A DNA stretch of 6,195 bases from an uncultured Clostridia bacterium (lineage in GTDB: Bacteria; Bacillota; Clostridia; Oscillospirales; Ruminococcaceae): contig CANRLY010000113.1 in NCBI GenBank assembly GCA_947631585.1, positions 1-6,195 of the forward strand, written 5' to 3'. The first letter of the stretch is position 1. Each line of letters begins with the position of its first letter. Below are positions 1-5,332 of this stretch, in pieces. The notes under the pieces are model-generated. The model was not told the DNA's origin. It worked only from the letters and a program-made list of their open reading frames with translations, and ran no database searches. A program made the translations under genes and the position numbers.

Positions 1-814
1 CTGCCTCCCCGTGAAGCAGTTTATAGTCGGAGACCGTTTCCACTGCCCGTCCCACAGTATGGCCAAGGTTGAGTATCTCCCTCAGACCGCTTTCACGTTC
101 GTCTTGCATTATCACCTTATATTTGACTGAACAGTTTCTCTGCGCAACAAACTCACAGGTCTCCCTGTCCGTCTGAAAGACTTTTTCAACATTGCTCTCC
201 AGGTACTCGAACAGTTCCCTGTCCCCAAGGCAGCCGTGCTTTATTGTTTCGGCAAGACCGCTGGATATCTGTTCTGATGGGAGAGTTTTCCAGGTATCAA
301 TGTCAATGTAAACTTTCTTAGGCTGGTTGAACATTCCTATAAGGTTAGTCGCAAGAGGAGTATCCACTGCGGTCTTTCCGCCAATAGAAGCGTCAGCTGC
401 GGCAAGGAGCGTGGTAGCGTAGTTTATAAACGGCACTCCCCTGCCGAAAGTTCCGGCAGTAAATCCGGCCAGGTCGGTAACTACCCCACCGCCCACAGCG
501 ATAACACAGCAGTCTCTGCGGCAGCCTTTTTCAAGCATAGAGTCCTCTAAAAATTCTTTCATCTCTCTGGTCTTGGACTTTTCCCCTGCCGGTATCACGA
601 ACAGGTCTGCGAACATACCTGCGTCTGTGACCGCTTTGCAGATCTTCTCACCGTAAAGTCCTGCAACTACAGAATCGGTCACCACCGCATATTTTGACAC
701 CTTTCCGGCAATACCTGCTTTTATATCTTCTATGAGCCTGCCGGTCAGAGAGCGGCCAATTTCAATATCATACGAATCATCTACGACTTTTTTCAGTTCA
801 CAGTAAAATTTCAT
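1..814 (-). CDS. aroB: 3-dehydroquinate synthase, C-terminus cut by window edge
   Basis: Second step of the shikimate pathway: NAD-dependent, metal-dependent conversion of DAHP to 3-dehydroquinate in the cytoplasm. I translated 271 codons from ATG at 814 to the left edge with no stop; the family is usually about 350-370 residues, so roughly 80-100 residues are missing. Seen: the NAD-binding stretch VGGGVVTDLAGF (107-118), the ATTLLAAADASIGGKT block (133-148), and NLGHTVGRAVE (249-259). The three metal ligands known for AroB are all present: E189 in GLAETIKHG, H252 in NLGHT and H268 in the terminal HGEA. The start is supported by GGAG (825-828) 10 nt upstream. It lies downstream of aroF on the same strand but is separated from it by a terminator and has its own promoter. 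Identity is very secure. Confidence 0.97.
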   Translation of the reverse strand, partial: MKFYCELKKVVDDSYDIEIGRSLTGRLIEDIKAGIAGKVSKYAVVTDSVVAGLYGEKICKAVTDAGMFADLFVIPAGEKSKTREMKEFLEDSMLEKGCRRDCCVIAVGGGVVTDLAGFTAGTFGRGVPFINYATTLLAAADASIGGKTAVDTPLATNLIGMFNQPKKVYIDIDTWKTLPSEQISSGLAETIKHGCLGDRELFEYLESNVEKVFQTDRETCEFVAQRNCSVKYKVIMQDERESGLREILNLGHTVGRAVETVSDYKLLHGEA

Positions 815-856
815 TTTACCAACGCTCCAATACGATCTTTCTTTCTGACGAATCAA

Positions 857-885
857 ATTATAGCATATTTTTTTAAATTCCGCAA
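857..885 (-). promoter_or_regulatory. sigma-A-type promoter for aroB
   Basis: On the minus strand a perfect -10 TATAAT (857-862) is preceded by TGC, giving an extended -10. A 17-nt spacer separates it from a weak -35 TTGCGG (880-885), which matches only the TTG of the consensus. The predicted start of transcription is near 850, giving a 5' UTR of about 36 nt that contains the aroB ribosome site at 825-828. Because it lies after the aroF terminator, it implies that aroB is mainly transcribed independently. Start and strength are inferred from sequence only. Confidence 0.75.
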
Positions 886-936
886 CGGATATCGCAAAAA
901 TATATCTTCGCCGGATACCTACATCATACTTTTTTC

Positions 937-967
937 AAAAAGCAAACGGGCGGTATTATCCCGCCCG
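937..967 (-). terminator. intrinsic terminator downstream of aroF
   Basis: Read on the minus strand, a 7-bp all-GC stem CGGGCGG/CCGCCCG (967-961 with 953-947) with a 7-nt loop is followed by TTTGCTTTTT (946-937). The stem begins 6 nt after the aroF stop codon. This should end most aroF transcripts before aroB. Confidence 0.85.
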
Positions 968-973
968 ATATGT

Positions 974-1993
974 TCAGTTCTTATCCACTGGTCTGCCGCA
1001 GAATTCCGCAAGAGCCTTGATCTTTTCCATGGTCTTTGAGAAAGCCTCGGGAGTCAGAGACTGTGCGCCGTCGCTCCATGCGTTCTTGGGGTCTCTGTGG
1101 ACTTCTATCTCCAGCGCATCGCAGCCGGAAGCCACCGCCGCAAGAGACATAGGTTCTACCAGCGCCGCAATTCCCGTGGCGTGGCTGGGGTCGATCACAA
1201 CAGGCAGATGAGAGTGATATTTCAGCAGCGGAACAGCAGAAAGATCAAGGGTGTTCCTTGTCTTAGGCTCGAAAGTCCTTATTCCTCTTTCGCAAAGGAT
1301 AACTTTTTCATTGCCGCCTGCCATGATATACTCAGCGGACATGAGCAGTTCCTGAAGAGTGCTGGAAAGACCTCTTTTCAAAAGTATAGGCTTATCGCAG
1401 TGACCAAGTTCTTTGAGCAGTGTGAAGTTCTGCATATTCCTTGCGCCCACCTGGATAACGTCCACATCGGCAAAAAGGTCGATATCTTTCAGGTCCATGA
1501 TCTCAGTAACTATAGGAAGTCCGGTTATTTTTCTTGCCTCGATAAGAAGTCTTATTCCCTCTGCACCAAGACCTTGGAATGCGTAAGGAGAAGTCCTGGG
1601 CTTGAACGCACCGCCACGGAGCATTGTCGCTCCTGCTTCCTTGACTGCCACCGCAGTGGTAATGAGCTGTTCTTCCGTTTCAACAGAACAAGGTCCTGCG
1701 ATGATATTGAGAGTGCCGCCGCCTAATTTTCTGCCTTTAACGTCAATTACCGTATCGTCCGGGTGAAAACGTCTGTTTGCCTTTTTATAAGGCTCCTGCA
1801 CACGCTTTACCTGTTCAACGATCTCCATAGCCTGCACCGAATCCATATCTATCTTGGTGGTGTCGCCGATAAGGGTTATGATGCGCTGATGAACTCCCTC
1901 CACAAGGTTTGCCTTAACGTCAAGCTTATTGAGCCTGTCTATAAGTTCATCTACCTGTTCGTCCTTTGCTGAATCTCTGAGAATAATTATCAT
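974..1993 (-). CDS. aroF: 3-deoxy-7-phosphoheptulonate (DAHP) synthase, type I beta with N-terminal regulatory domain
   Basis: First step of aromatic amino acid synthesis: condensation of phosphoenolpyruvate and erythrose 4-phosphate to DAHP in the cytoplasm. The protein has 339 residues. Residues 1 to about 70 form a ferredoxin-like/ACT-type domain of the kind found in Thermotoga maritima DAHP synthase, where it mediates feedback inhibition by Tyr/Phe. The rest is the TIM-barrel catalytic domain: AGPCSVE (99-105), RGGAFKPRTSPYAFQGLG (126-143), QVGARNMQNF (181-190), LLKRG (204-208), DPSHATG (268-274) and SDGAQSL (307-313). Metal ligands by family comparison are C102, H271, E297 and D308, all present. 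Ribosome site GGGAGG (2002-2007) sits 8 nt before ATG. It is transcribed behind a Phe-rich leader peptide and attenuator terminator, and followed by another terminator. Feedback sensitivity is inferred from the domain, not shown. Confidence 0.97.
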   Translation of the reverse strand: MIIILRDSAKDEQVDELIDRLNKLDVKANLVEGVHQRIITLIGDTTKIDMDSVQAMEIVEQVKRVQEPYKKANRRFHPDDTVIDVKGRKLGGGTLNIIAGPCSVETEEQLITTAVAVKEAGATMLRGGAFKPRTSPYAFQGLGAEGIRLLIEARKITGLPIVTEIMDLKDIDLFADVDVIQVGARNMQNFTLLKELGHCDKPILLKRGLSSTLQELLMSAEYIMAGGNEKVILCERGIRTFEPKTRNTLDLSAVPLLKYHSHLPVVIDPSHATGIAALVEPMSLAAVASGCDALEIEVHRDPKNAWSDGAQSLTPEAFSKTMEKIKALAEFCGRPVDKN

Positions 1994-2016
1994 TTTCTTT
2001 TCCTCCCGATATTTTT

Positions 2017-2055
2017 AACAACAAAAACGTCCGCAGACCTTTTCAGACTGCGGAC
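2017..2055 (-). terminator. attenuator terminator ahead of aroF (segments 3:4)
   Basis: On the minus strand GTCCGCAG (2055-2048) pairs perfectly with CTGCGGAC (2036-2029). After a T/T mismatch, two more pairs can close a GAAAA loop. The stem is followed at once by GTTTTTGTTGTT (2028-2017). It lies between a promoter and the aroF ribosome site (2002-2007), so it can only act on transcripts that have not yet reached aroF. That is the position of an attenuator rather than an end-of-gene terminator. Confidence 0.9.
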
Positions 2056-2083
2056 AGCATTACAAGCGTATTTTAAGTAACAG

Positions 2084-2194
2084 CTATCTTGCTTTGTTCT
2101 CGCAGTCGTTTTTCACACGCCAAAAAAACCTGAAGCCATAAAAGCTCAAGCCAAAAAAGTATGTAAAGACTGCGGTAAATGCAATAGTTGTCAT
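2084..2194 (-). CDS. Phe-rich leader peptide of the aroF attenuator (36 aa)
   Basis: Short ORF with ATG at 2194 and TAG at 2084-2086. Ribosome site GAGAGG (2204-2209) lies 9 nt before ATG, and a consensus promoter lies just upstream. The product has 36 residues, 11 of them aromatic: Phe at 6, 10, 13, 14, 18, 21, 23 and 24, Tyr at 12 and 19, Trp at 25. Ten of the sixteen residues from 10 to 25 are aromatic; seven of the eight Phe codons are TTT. The tail from residue 26 is polar (RVKNDCENKAR). By analogy with pheL and other amino acid leader peptides, its translation rate would report charged tRNA-Phe rather than make a functional protein. Codons 7-9 and 30-32 carry complementary segments 1 and 2 of the switch. 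Alternative: a small single-pass membrane protein, since residues 4-25 are hydrophobic; the terminator just after it favours the leader reading. Confidence 0.85.
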   Translation of the reverse strand: MTTIAFTAVFTYFFGLSFYGFRFFWRVKNDCENKAR

Positions 2195-2232
2195 ACTTTA
2201 AAACCTCTCAGAATTTGTTGTTGCCATACATT

Positions 2233-2261
2233 AATATACTACTAAAACGCTCTATTGTCAA
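2233..2261 (-). promoter_or_regulatory. sigma-A promoter for the aroF leader and aroF
   Basis: Minus strand: perfect -35 TTGACA (2256-2261), 17-nt spacer, -10 TATATT (2233-2238). Predicted transcription start is near 2227-2225, giving a leader of about 230 nt before the aroF ATG. AT-rich DNA beyond the -35 (about 2265-2300) could act as an UP element. This is the strongest -35 match in the window, as expected for a gene whose output is then trimmed by attenuation. Confidence 0.85.
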
Positions 2262-2301
2262 GAACAGGCATAAGAATTTAAAAAATTTTCATAATTTCTA
2301 C

Positions 2302-2330
2302 CTGAGAAATCCCATCTCCCCTGTTATAAT
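2302..2330 (+). promoter_or_regulatory. sigma-A promoter for the amidohydrolase gene
   Basis: Plus strand: -10 TATAAT (2325-2330) preceded by TGT, an extended -10. A 17-nt spacer separates it from a -35-like CTGAGA (2302-2307), a 4/6 match to TTGACA. A/T tracts lie just upstream (2278-2298). It is divergent from the aroF leader promoter, with 40 bp between the two -35 boxes. Confidence 0.75.
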
Positions 2331-2345
2331 TACCCTGTAACACTC

Positions 2346-2369
2346 AGGAAAGGACTTATGCGCATATGA
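2346..2369 (+). promoter_or_regulatory. ribosome site with three-codon ORF overlapping the downstream start codon
   Basis: The purine run AGGAAAGGA (2346-2354) could serve two ATGs. ATG at 2358 opens a three-codon ORF (Met-Arg-Ile, stop TGA at 2367-2369) whose stop overlaps the main ATG at 2366 as ATGA. AAGGA (2350-2354) is 11 nt from the main ATG and 3 nt from the mini-ORF. AGGA (2346-2349) is 8 nt from the mini-ORF. The spacing therefore allows translation of the mini-ORF with coupled re-initiation. This could equally be chance. Confidence 0.4.
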
Positions 2370-3163
2370 AAATTGATTTTCACGTTCACGCATTTAATGA
2401 AAAGGTCGCAGAAAAGGCAATAGCAAAGCTGGAGGCGGTCTCAGGCTTTACTCCTTACACAAGGGGGCTTATCTCCCAGACTATGGACTGCATGGACCGC
2501 TGGAATATAGACAAGTTCGTGCTGCTTCCCATTGCCACCAAGCCCACTCAGCAGAAAGTTATAAACGACTGGTCGTTTGAGCAGAACAAGAATGACAGGA
2601 TAATCGCTTTCGGAAGCGTTCACCCTGACGCAGAGGACGCTTTTGAGGAGCTTGAGCGGATAAAGGCTATGGGGCTGAAAGGGGTCAAGTTCCACCCGGA
2701 CTATCAGGGCTTTGAGATAGACGAAGAACGGGTCTATCCCCTTTACAGAAAATGTGCGGAATTGGGGCTTATCGTGGTATTCCATGCCGGCTGGGACTGC
2801 ATAAGTCCGGACTACATACACGTTATGCCGGAAATGTCAGCCAGGGCACACAAGGCAGTTCCTGAGATGAAAATGGTGCTTGCCCATCTGGGCGGAAACC
2901 TGCGGTGGGAAAGCGTTTACGAACATCTTGCCGGACTGGACGGAGAGCTGTATTTTGACACTTCCATGCTTGCCGGACACATTTCGCCGGAACTCATGCT
3001 GAAGATCATAAAAAAGCACGGCGCAGACCGTATACTTTTTGCAAGCGACTGTCCGTGGGGGTCGTCCGAGAGCAACGCTCAGCTTGTTGAAAGTCTCAGC
3101 CTCACCGATGAGGAAAAAGAAATGATCTTTCACAAAAATGCTGAAAGGCTGCTGGGTCTGTAA
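2366..3163 (+). CDS. amidohydrolase-2 family metal-dependent hydrolase, substrate unknown
   Basis: Predicted cytoplasmic TIM-barrel hydrolase of the amidohydrolase superfamily (amidohydrolase-2 type, which also contains decarboxylases related to ACMSD). The 265-residue protein has no signal peptide or membrane segment. Visible motifs fit the metal site: HVH (6-8) at the first strand, KGVKFHPDYQGF (105-116), VVFHAGWD (137-144), LAHLGG (172-177) and FASDCPWG (225-232). Candidate ligands and catalytic residues are H6, H8, H140, H174 and D228. ATG at 2366 is preceded by AAGGA at 11 nt and puts the HVH motif right at the N-terminus, as is usual for the family. The gene stands alone: divergent from aroF, convergent with argF, with its own promoter and terminator. 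Nothing in the context fixes a substrate, so a link to aromatic or arginine metabolism is not supported. Confidence 0.88.
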   Translation: MKIDFHVHAFNEKVAEKAIAKLEAVSGFTPYTRGLISQTMDCMDRWNIDKFVLLPIATKPTQQKVINDWSFEQNKNDRIIAFGSVHPDAEDAFEELERIKAMGLKGVKFHPDYQGFEIDEERVYPLYRKCAELGLIVVFHAGWDCISPDYIHVMPEMSARAHKAVPEMKMVLAHLGGNLRWESVYEHLAGLDGELYFDTSMLAGHISPELMLKIIKKHGADRILFASDCPWGSSESNAQLVESLSLTDEEKEMIFHKNAERLLGL

Positions 3164-3171
3164 CTGATATG

Positions 3172-3199
3172 AAAAAGTCCCCGATAACGGGGACTTTTT
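3172..3199. terminator. bidirectional intrinsic terminator between convergent genes
   Basis: A perfect 12-bp stem AAAAAGTCCCCG/CGGGGACTTTTT with an ATAA loop. On the plus strand it lies 8 nt after the amidohydrolase stop and runs into TTTTTTATTATT. On the minus strand it lies 2 nt after the argF stop and ends in TTTTTC. The A/T flanks supply a U-tract in both directions, so one hairpin can end both the hydrolase transcript and the arg operon. Confidence 0.93.
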
Positions 3200-3201
3200 T
3201 A

Positions 3202-4119
3202 TTATTCGTCTTTGCCGGACATGACCTTTACCATAACCGCCTTCTGAGCGTGGAGACGGTTTTCGGCTTCCTCGAAGATCTCATCGGCGTGAGCTTCAAA
3301 CACCTTTTCGGTTATCTCTTCCTCACGGTGAGCAGGCAGGCAGTGCTGGACCATTGCGTCCTCCTTTGCGGCAGCCATTATCTCGTCGTTTATCTGATAG
3401 CCCTTAAATGCCAGTTTACGCTTTTCGGTCTCGGCTTCTTCGCCCATGGAAGTCCACACATCGGTAAACAGCACATCGGCGTCCTTGGCGGCTTCGATGG
3501 GAACGTCCGTCATGAAGAACTTGTCGCCGTACTGAGCGGCAAATTCAAGCACCTGCGGGTCGGGACGGTAGCCCTCGGGACAGGCGACTGAAACTTCCAT
3601 GCCGACTTTAAGTCCGCCCACTATAAGGGAGTTTGCCATGTTGTTTCCATCGCCGATATAACACATTTTCAAGCCGTCAAACCTGCCTTTAAATTCCCTG
3701 ATGGTCATAAGGTCGGCAAGCACCTGGCAAGGGTGGCAGAAGTCGGTAAGTCCGTTTATCACCGGTATAGAGCCGTAATTCGCCAGATCTTCCACCTCTT
3801 TCTGGGCAAAGGTACGGATCATTATGCAGTCGATATAGCGTGAGAGCACACGAGCGGTATCCTGAACAGGCTCTCCCCTGCCGATCTGCAAGTCTCTGTT
3901 GGAGAGGAAAAGCGCCTGTCCGCCAAGCTGGTACATACCGGTCTCAAAGGATACCCTGGTTCTGGTGGAAGATTTCTGGAAGATCATTCCCAGAGTTTTG
4001 CCTTTGAGCAGGTGATGCTCTATGCCGTTTTTGTTTTCGTATTTCAGCTGATCTGCAAGGTTCAGGATATCAATTATCTCCTCCCTGCTAAGGTCAAGCA
4101 TTTTAAGCAGATGTTTCAT
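3202..4119 (-). CDS. argF: ornithine carbamoyltransferase
   Basis: Makes citrulline from ornithine and carbamoyl phosphate in the cytoplasm, the sixth step of arginine synthesis. Numbering from the first possible ATG (4125; 307 residues), the carbamoyl phosphate site STRTR is at 53-57, HPCQ at 131-134, GDGNN at 158-162, the ornithine-binding SMG loop (TDVWTSMG) at 221-228 and the catalytic HCLPAHR at 261-267. All are intact, and length is normal for OTCs. I prefer the third codon, ATG at 4119 (305 residues, MKHLLKML...): the ribosome site GGAGG is 9 nt from it but only 3 nt from ATG 4125. Last gene of the visible operon: the gap from the argD stop is 19 nt, and the stop codon abuts the shared terminator. 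The SMG loop and HCLP motif favour OTC over aspartate or other carbamoyltransferases. A catabolic role (arcB) is unlikely given argB and argD upstream. Confidence 0.96.
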   Translation of the reverse strand: MKHLLKMLDLSREEIIDILNLADQLKYENKNGIEHHLLKGKTLGMIFQKSSTRTRVSFETGMYQLGGQALFLSNRDLQIGRGEPVQDTARVLSRYIDCIMIRTFAQKEVEDLANYGSIPVINGLTDFCHPCQVLADLMTIREFKGRFDGLKMCYIGDGNNMANSLIVGGLKVGMEVSVACPEGYRPDPQVLEFAAQYGDKFFMTDVPIEAAKDADVLFTDVWTSMGEEAETEKRKLAFKGYQINDEIMAAAKEDAMVQHCLPAHREEEITEKVFEAHADEIFEEAENRLHAQKAVMVKVMSGKDE

Positions 4120-4128
4120 TTTCATTTA

Positions 4129-4133
4129 CCTCC
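4129..4133 (-). promoter_or_regulatory. ribosome site that decides the argF start
   Basis: GGAGG on the minus strand is followed by TAAATGAAAATG. The spacer is 3 nt to the first ATG (4125) and 9 nt to the second (4119). Normal spacing is about 5-10 nt, so the second ATG is favoured. Confidence 0.7.
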
Positions 4134-4138
4134 GTTGT

Positions 4139-5311
4139 TCATTTCAATATATCTGCAAGGATCTTCATGCCCTTGTCGATCTCTTCGTATGTTATGGTAA
4201 GAGGCGGCAAAAACCTGAGTTTTTCCTTGGCGGTAAGTATGAGCAGACCGTTATCGAGGCAGGCTTTGCAGACCTCAGATGCCTTTGCGGTTTTAAGGCG
4301 TATTCCCAGCATAAGACCTTTTCCGTCCACGCCGCTGACCTCCGGTATCTCAGCAAGTTTTTTGCGAAAATACTCCGCCTTTTTTGTCACCTCGTCAAGG
4401 AAGCCCTCCTCGCTTATCCTGTCAAGGACTGCGTTTCCTCCAGCGCAGGAGATGGGATTTCCGCCGAAAGTAGAGCCGTGCGTTCCGGCTGTAAGGACAT
4501 CGCAGCATTTCTCATTTGCCAGGCAGACGCCTATCGGAACTCCTCCGGCAAGCCCTTTTGCAAGGGTGACCACATCGGGGCGTATTCCGTAATGCTCGCA
4601 GGCAAGGAATTTTCCTGTTCTGCCAACTCCTGTCTGCACCTCGTCGCAGATGGTGAGGATATCACGCTTTGCGGATCCCTCGGCAATGGTTTTTACAAAA
4701 TCCTCATCAAGCGGTATAACTCCGCCCTCGCCCTGTATACATTCAAACATCACGGCGCAGACTTTATCTTTGTACTGGTCAAGAGCCGAAATAAGACCTT
4801 TGGTATCGTTGGCTTCTACATTTACAAAATCCCCCACGAACGGGAAAAAGTAGTTATGGAAAACGTCCTGACCTGTCGCCGAAAGGGTTGCTAACGTTCT
4901 TCCGTGGAAGCTGTTTTTCAGGGTGATAATTATACTTCTGCCCTTGCCGTACTTATCAAAGCTGTATTTTCTTGCCAGCTTGATAGCGCACTCGTTGGCT
5001 TCCGCACCTGAGTTTCCGAAAAACATCTTGCTGTAGCCTGTTATGCTGCAAAGTCTTTCTGAAAAATCAGCCTGCACCTTAGTGTAGTAATAGTTAGACG
5101 TATGCTGGAACTTATGAGCCTGGTCGCAGACAGCTTTTACCCATTTTTCATCGCAGTAGCCCAGACTATTGACTCCTATTCCTGAGCCGAAGTCTATATA
5201 CTCCCTGCCGTTTTCGTCAACGGCTGTACGGTTTTCGCCCTTGTCAAGAACAAGTTCATATCTGCCGTAGCTTGGCATAACGTGTTCATTGAAGCGTTCG
5301 ATGGTCGTCAT
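4139..5311 (-). CDS. argD: acetylornithine aminotransferase
   Basis: PLP-dependent class III aminotransferase that converts N-acetylglutamate semialdehyde to N-acetylornithine with glutamate as amino donor; cytoplasmic. The 390 residues match the family. Seen in order: the N-terminal substrate segment IDFGSGIGVNSLGY (39-52), FGNSGAEANE (98-107) for the PLP phosphate, SFHGRT (134-139) stacking on the cofactor ring, ICDEVQTGVGRTG (221-233) with the PLP-pyridine aspartate D223, and LAKGLAGGVPIG (250-261) with the Schiff-base lysine K252. THGSTFGGNP (277-286) and RFLPPL (366-371) complete the active site. Ribosome site AAGGAGG (5320-5326) is 8 nt before ATG. It sits 21 nt after argB and 19 nt before the preferred argF start, so one operon. 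Relatives such as ornithine or GABA aminotransferase are possible by sequence alone, but the arg neighbours settle the role. Confidence 0.95.
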   Translation of the reverse strand: MTTIERFNEHVMPSYGRYELVLDKGENRTAVDENGREYIDFGSGIGVNSLGYCDEKWVKAVCDQAHKFQHTSNYYYTKVQADFSERLCSITGYSKMFFGNSGAEANECAIKLARKYSFDKYGKGRSIIITLKNSFHGRTLATLSATGQDVFHNYFFPFVGDFVNVEANDTKGLISALDQYKDKVCAVMFECIQGEGGVIPLDEDFVKTIAEGSAKRDILTICDEVQTGVGRTGKFLACEHYGIRPDVVTLAKGLAGGVPIGVCLANEKCCDVLTAGTHGSTFGGNPISCAGGNAVLDRISEEGFLDEVTKKAEYFRKKLAEIPEVSGVDGKGLMLGIRLKTAKASEVCKACLDNGLLILTAKEKLRFLPPLTITYEEIDKGMKILADILK

Positions 5312-5332
5312 ATTTGTTACCTCCTTATATCC

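Larger units (their letters stand above)
2017..2227 (-). promoter_or_regulatory. aroF leader RNA: ribosome-mediated transcription attenuator
   Basis: Four segments on the minus strand form mutually exclusive helices. Segment 1 is CGCAGTC (2174-2168), inside the leader peptide just before its Phe/Tyr run. Segment 2 is GACTGCG (2107-2101), near the peptide's end. Segment 3 is CGCAGTC (2052-2046), in the 5' arm of the terminator. Segment 4 is CTGCGGAC (2036-2029). Segments 1:2 and 2:3 are each perfect 7-bp matches and 3:4 is the terminator. Segments 1 and 3 share the 9-mer CCGCAGTCT (2175-2167 and 2053-2045). Inferred logic: a ribosome stalled at Phe codons covers segment 1, letting 2 pair with 3 and preventing termination. 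A ribosome that reaches the TAG covers or approaches segment 2, and without translation 1:2 forms; either way 3:4 terminates. No T-box motif was seen. Confidence 0.85.

Noticed and set aside
888..906. Inverted repeat GATAT...ATATC upstream of aroB
   Set aside because: Only a 5-bp AT-rich stem with a 9-nt loop, just upstream of the -35 box. Too weak to call an operator without comparative data.
1097..1726. 209-codon plus-strand ORF
   Set aside because: It lies wholly antisense to aroF, whose catalytic motifs are intact. It has no ribosome site or recognisable domain and its composition is a mirror of the aroF codons.
1994..2261. T-box riboswitch upstream of aroF
   Set aside because: I looked for the conserved T-box element and the usual long specifier stem and saw neither. 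The leader is fully explained by a translated Phe-rich ORF plus a terminator.
3169..3591. 140-codon plus-strand ORF after the amidohydrolase
   Set aside because: Its start lies at the base of the bidirectional terminator hairpin and the rest is antisense to argF. It has no independent ribosome site or motifs.
4167..4894. Overlapping plus-strand ORFs of about 140 codons
   Set aside because: Antisense shadows of argD, which has a complete PLP-enzyme motif set on the other strand.
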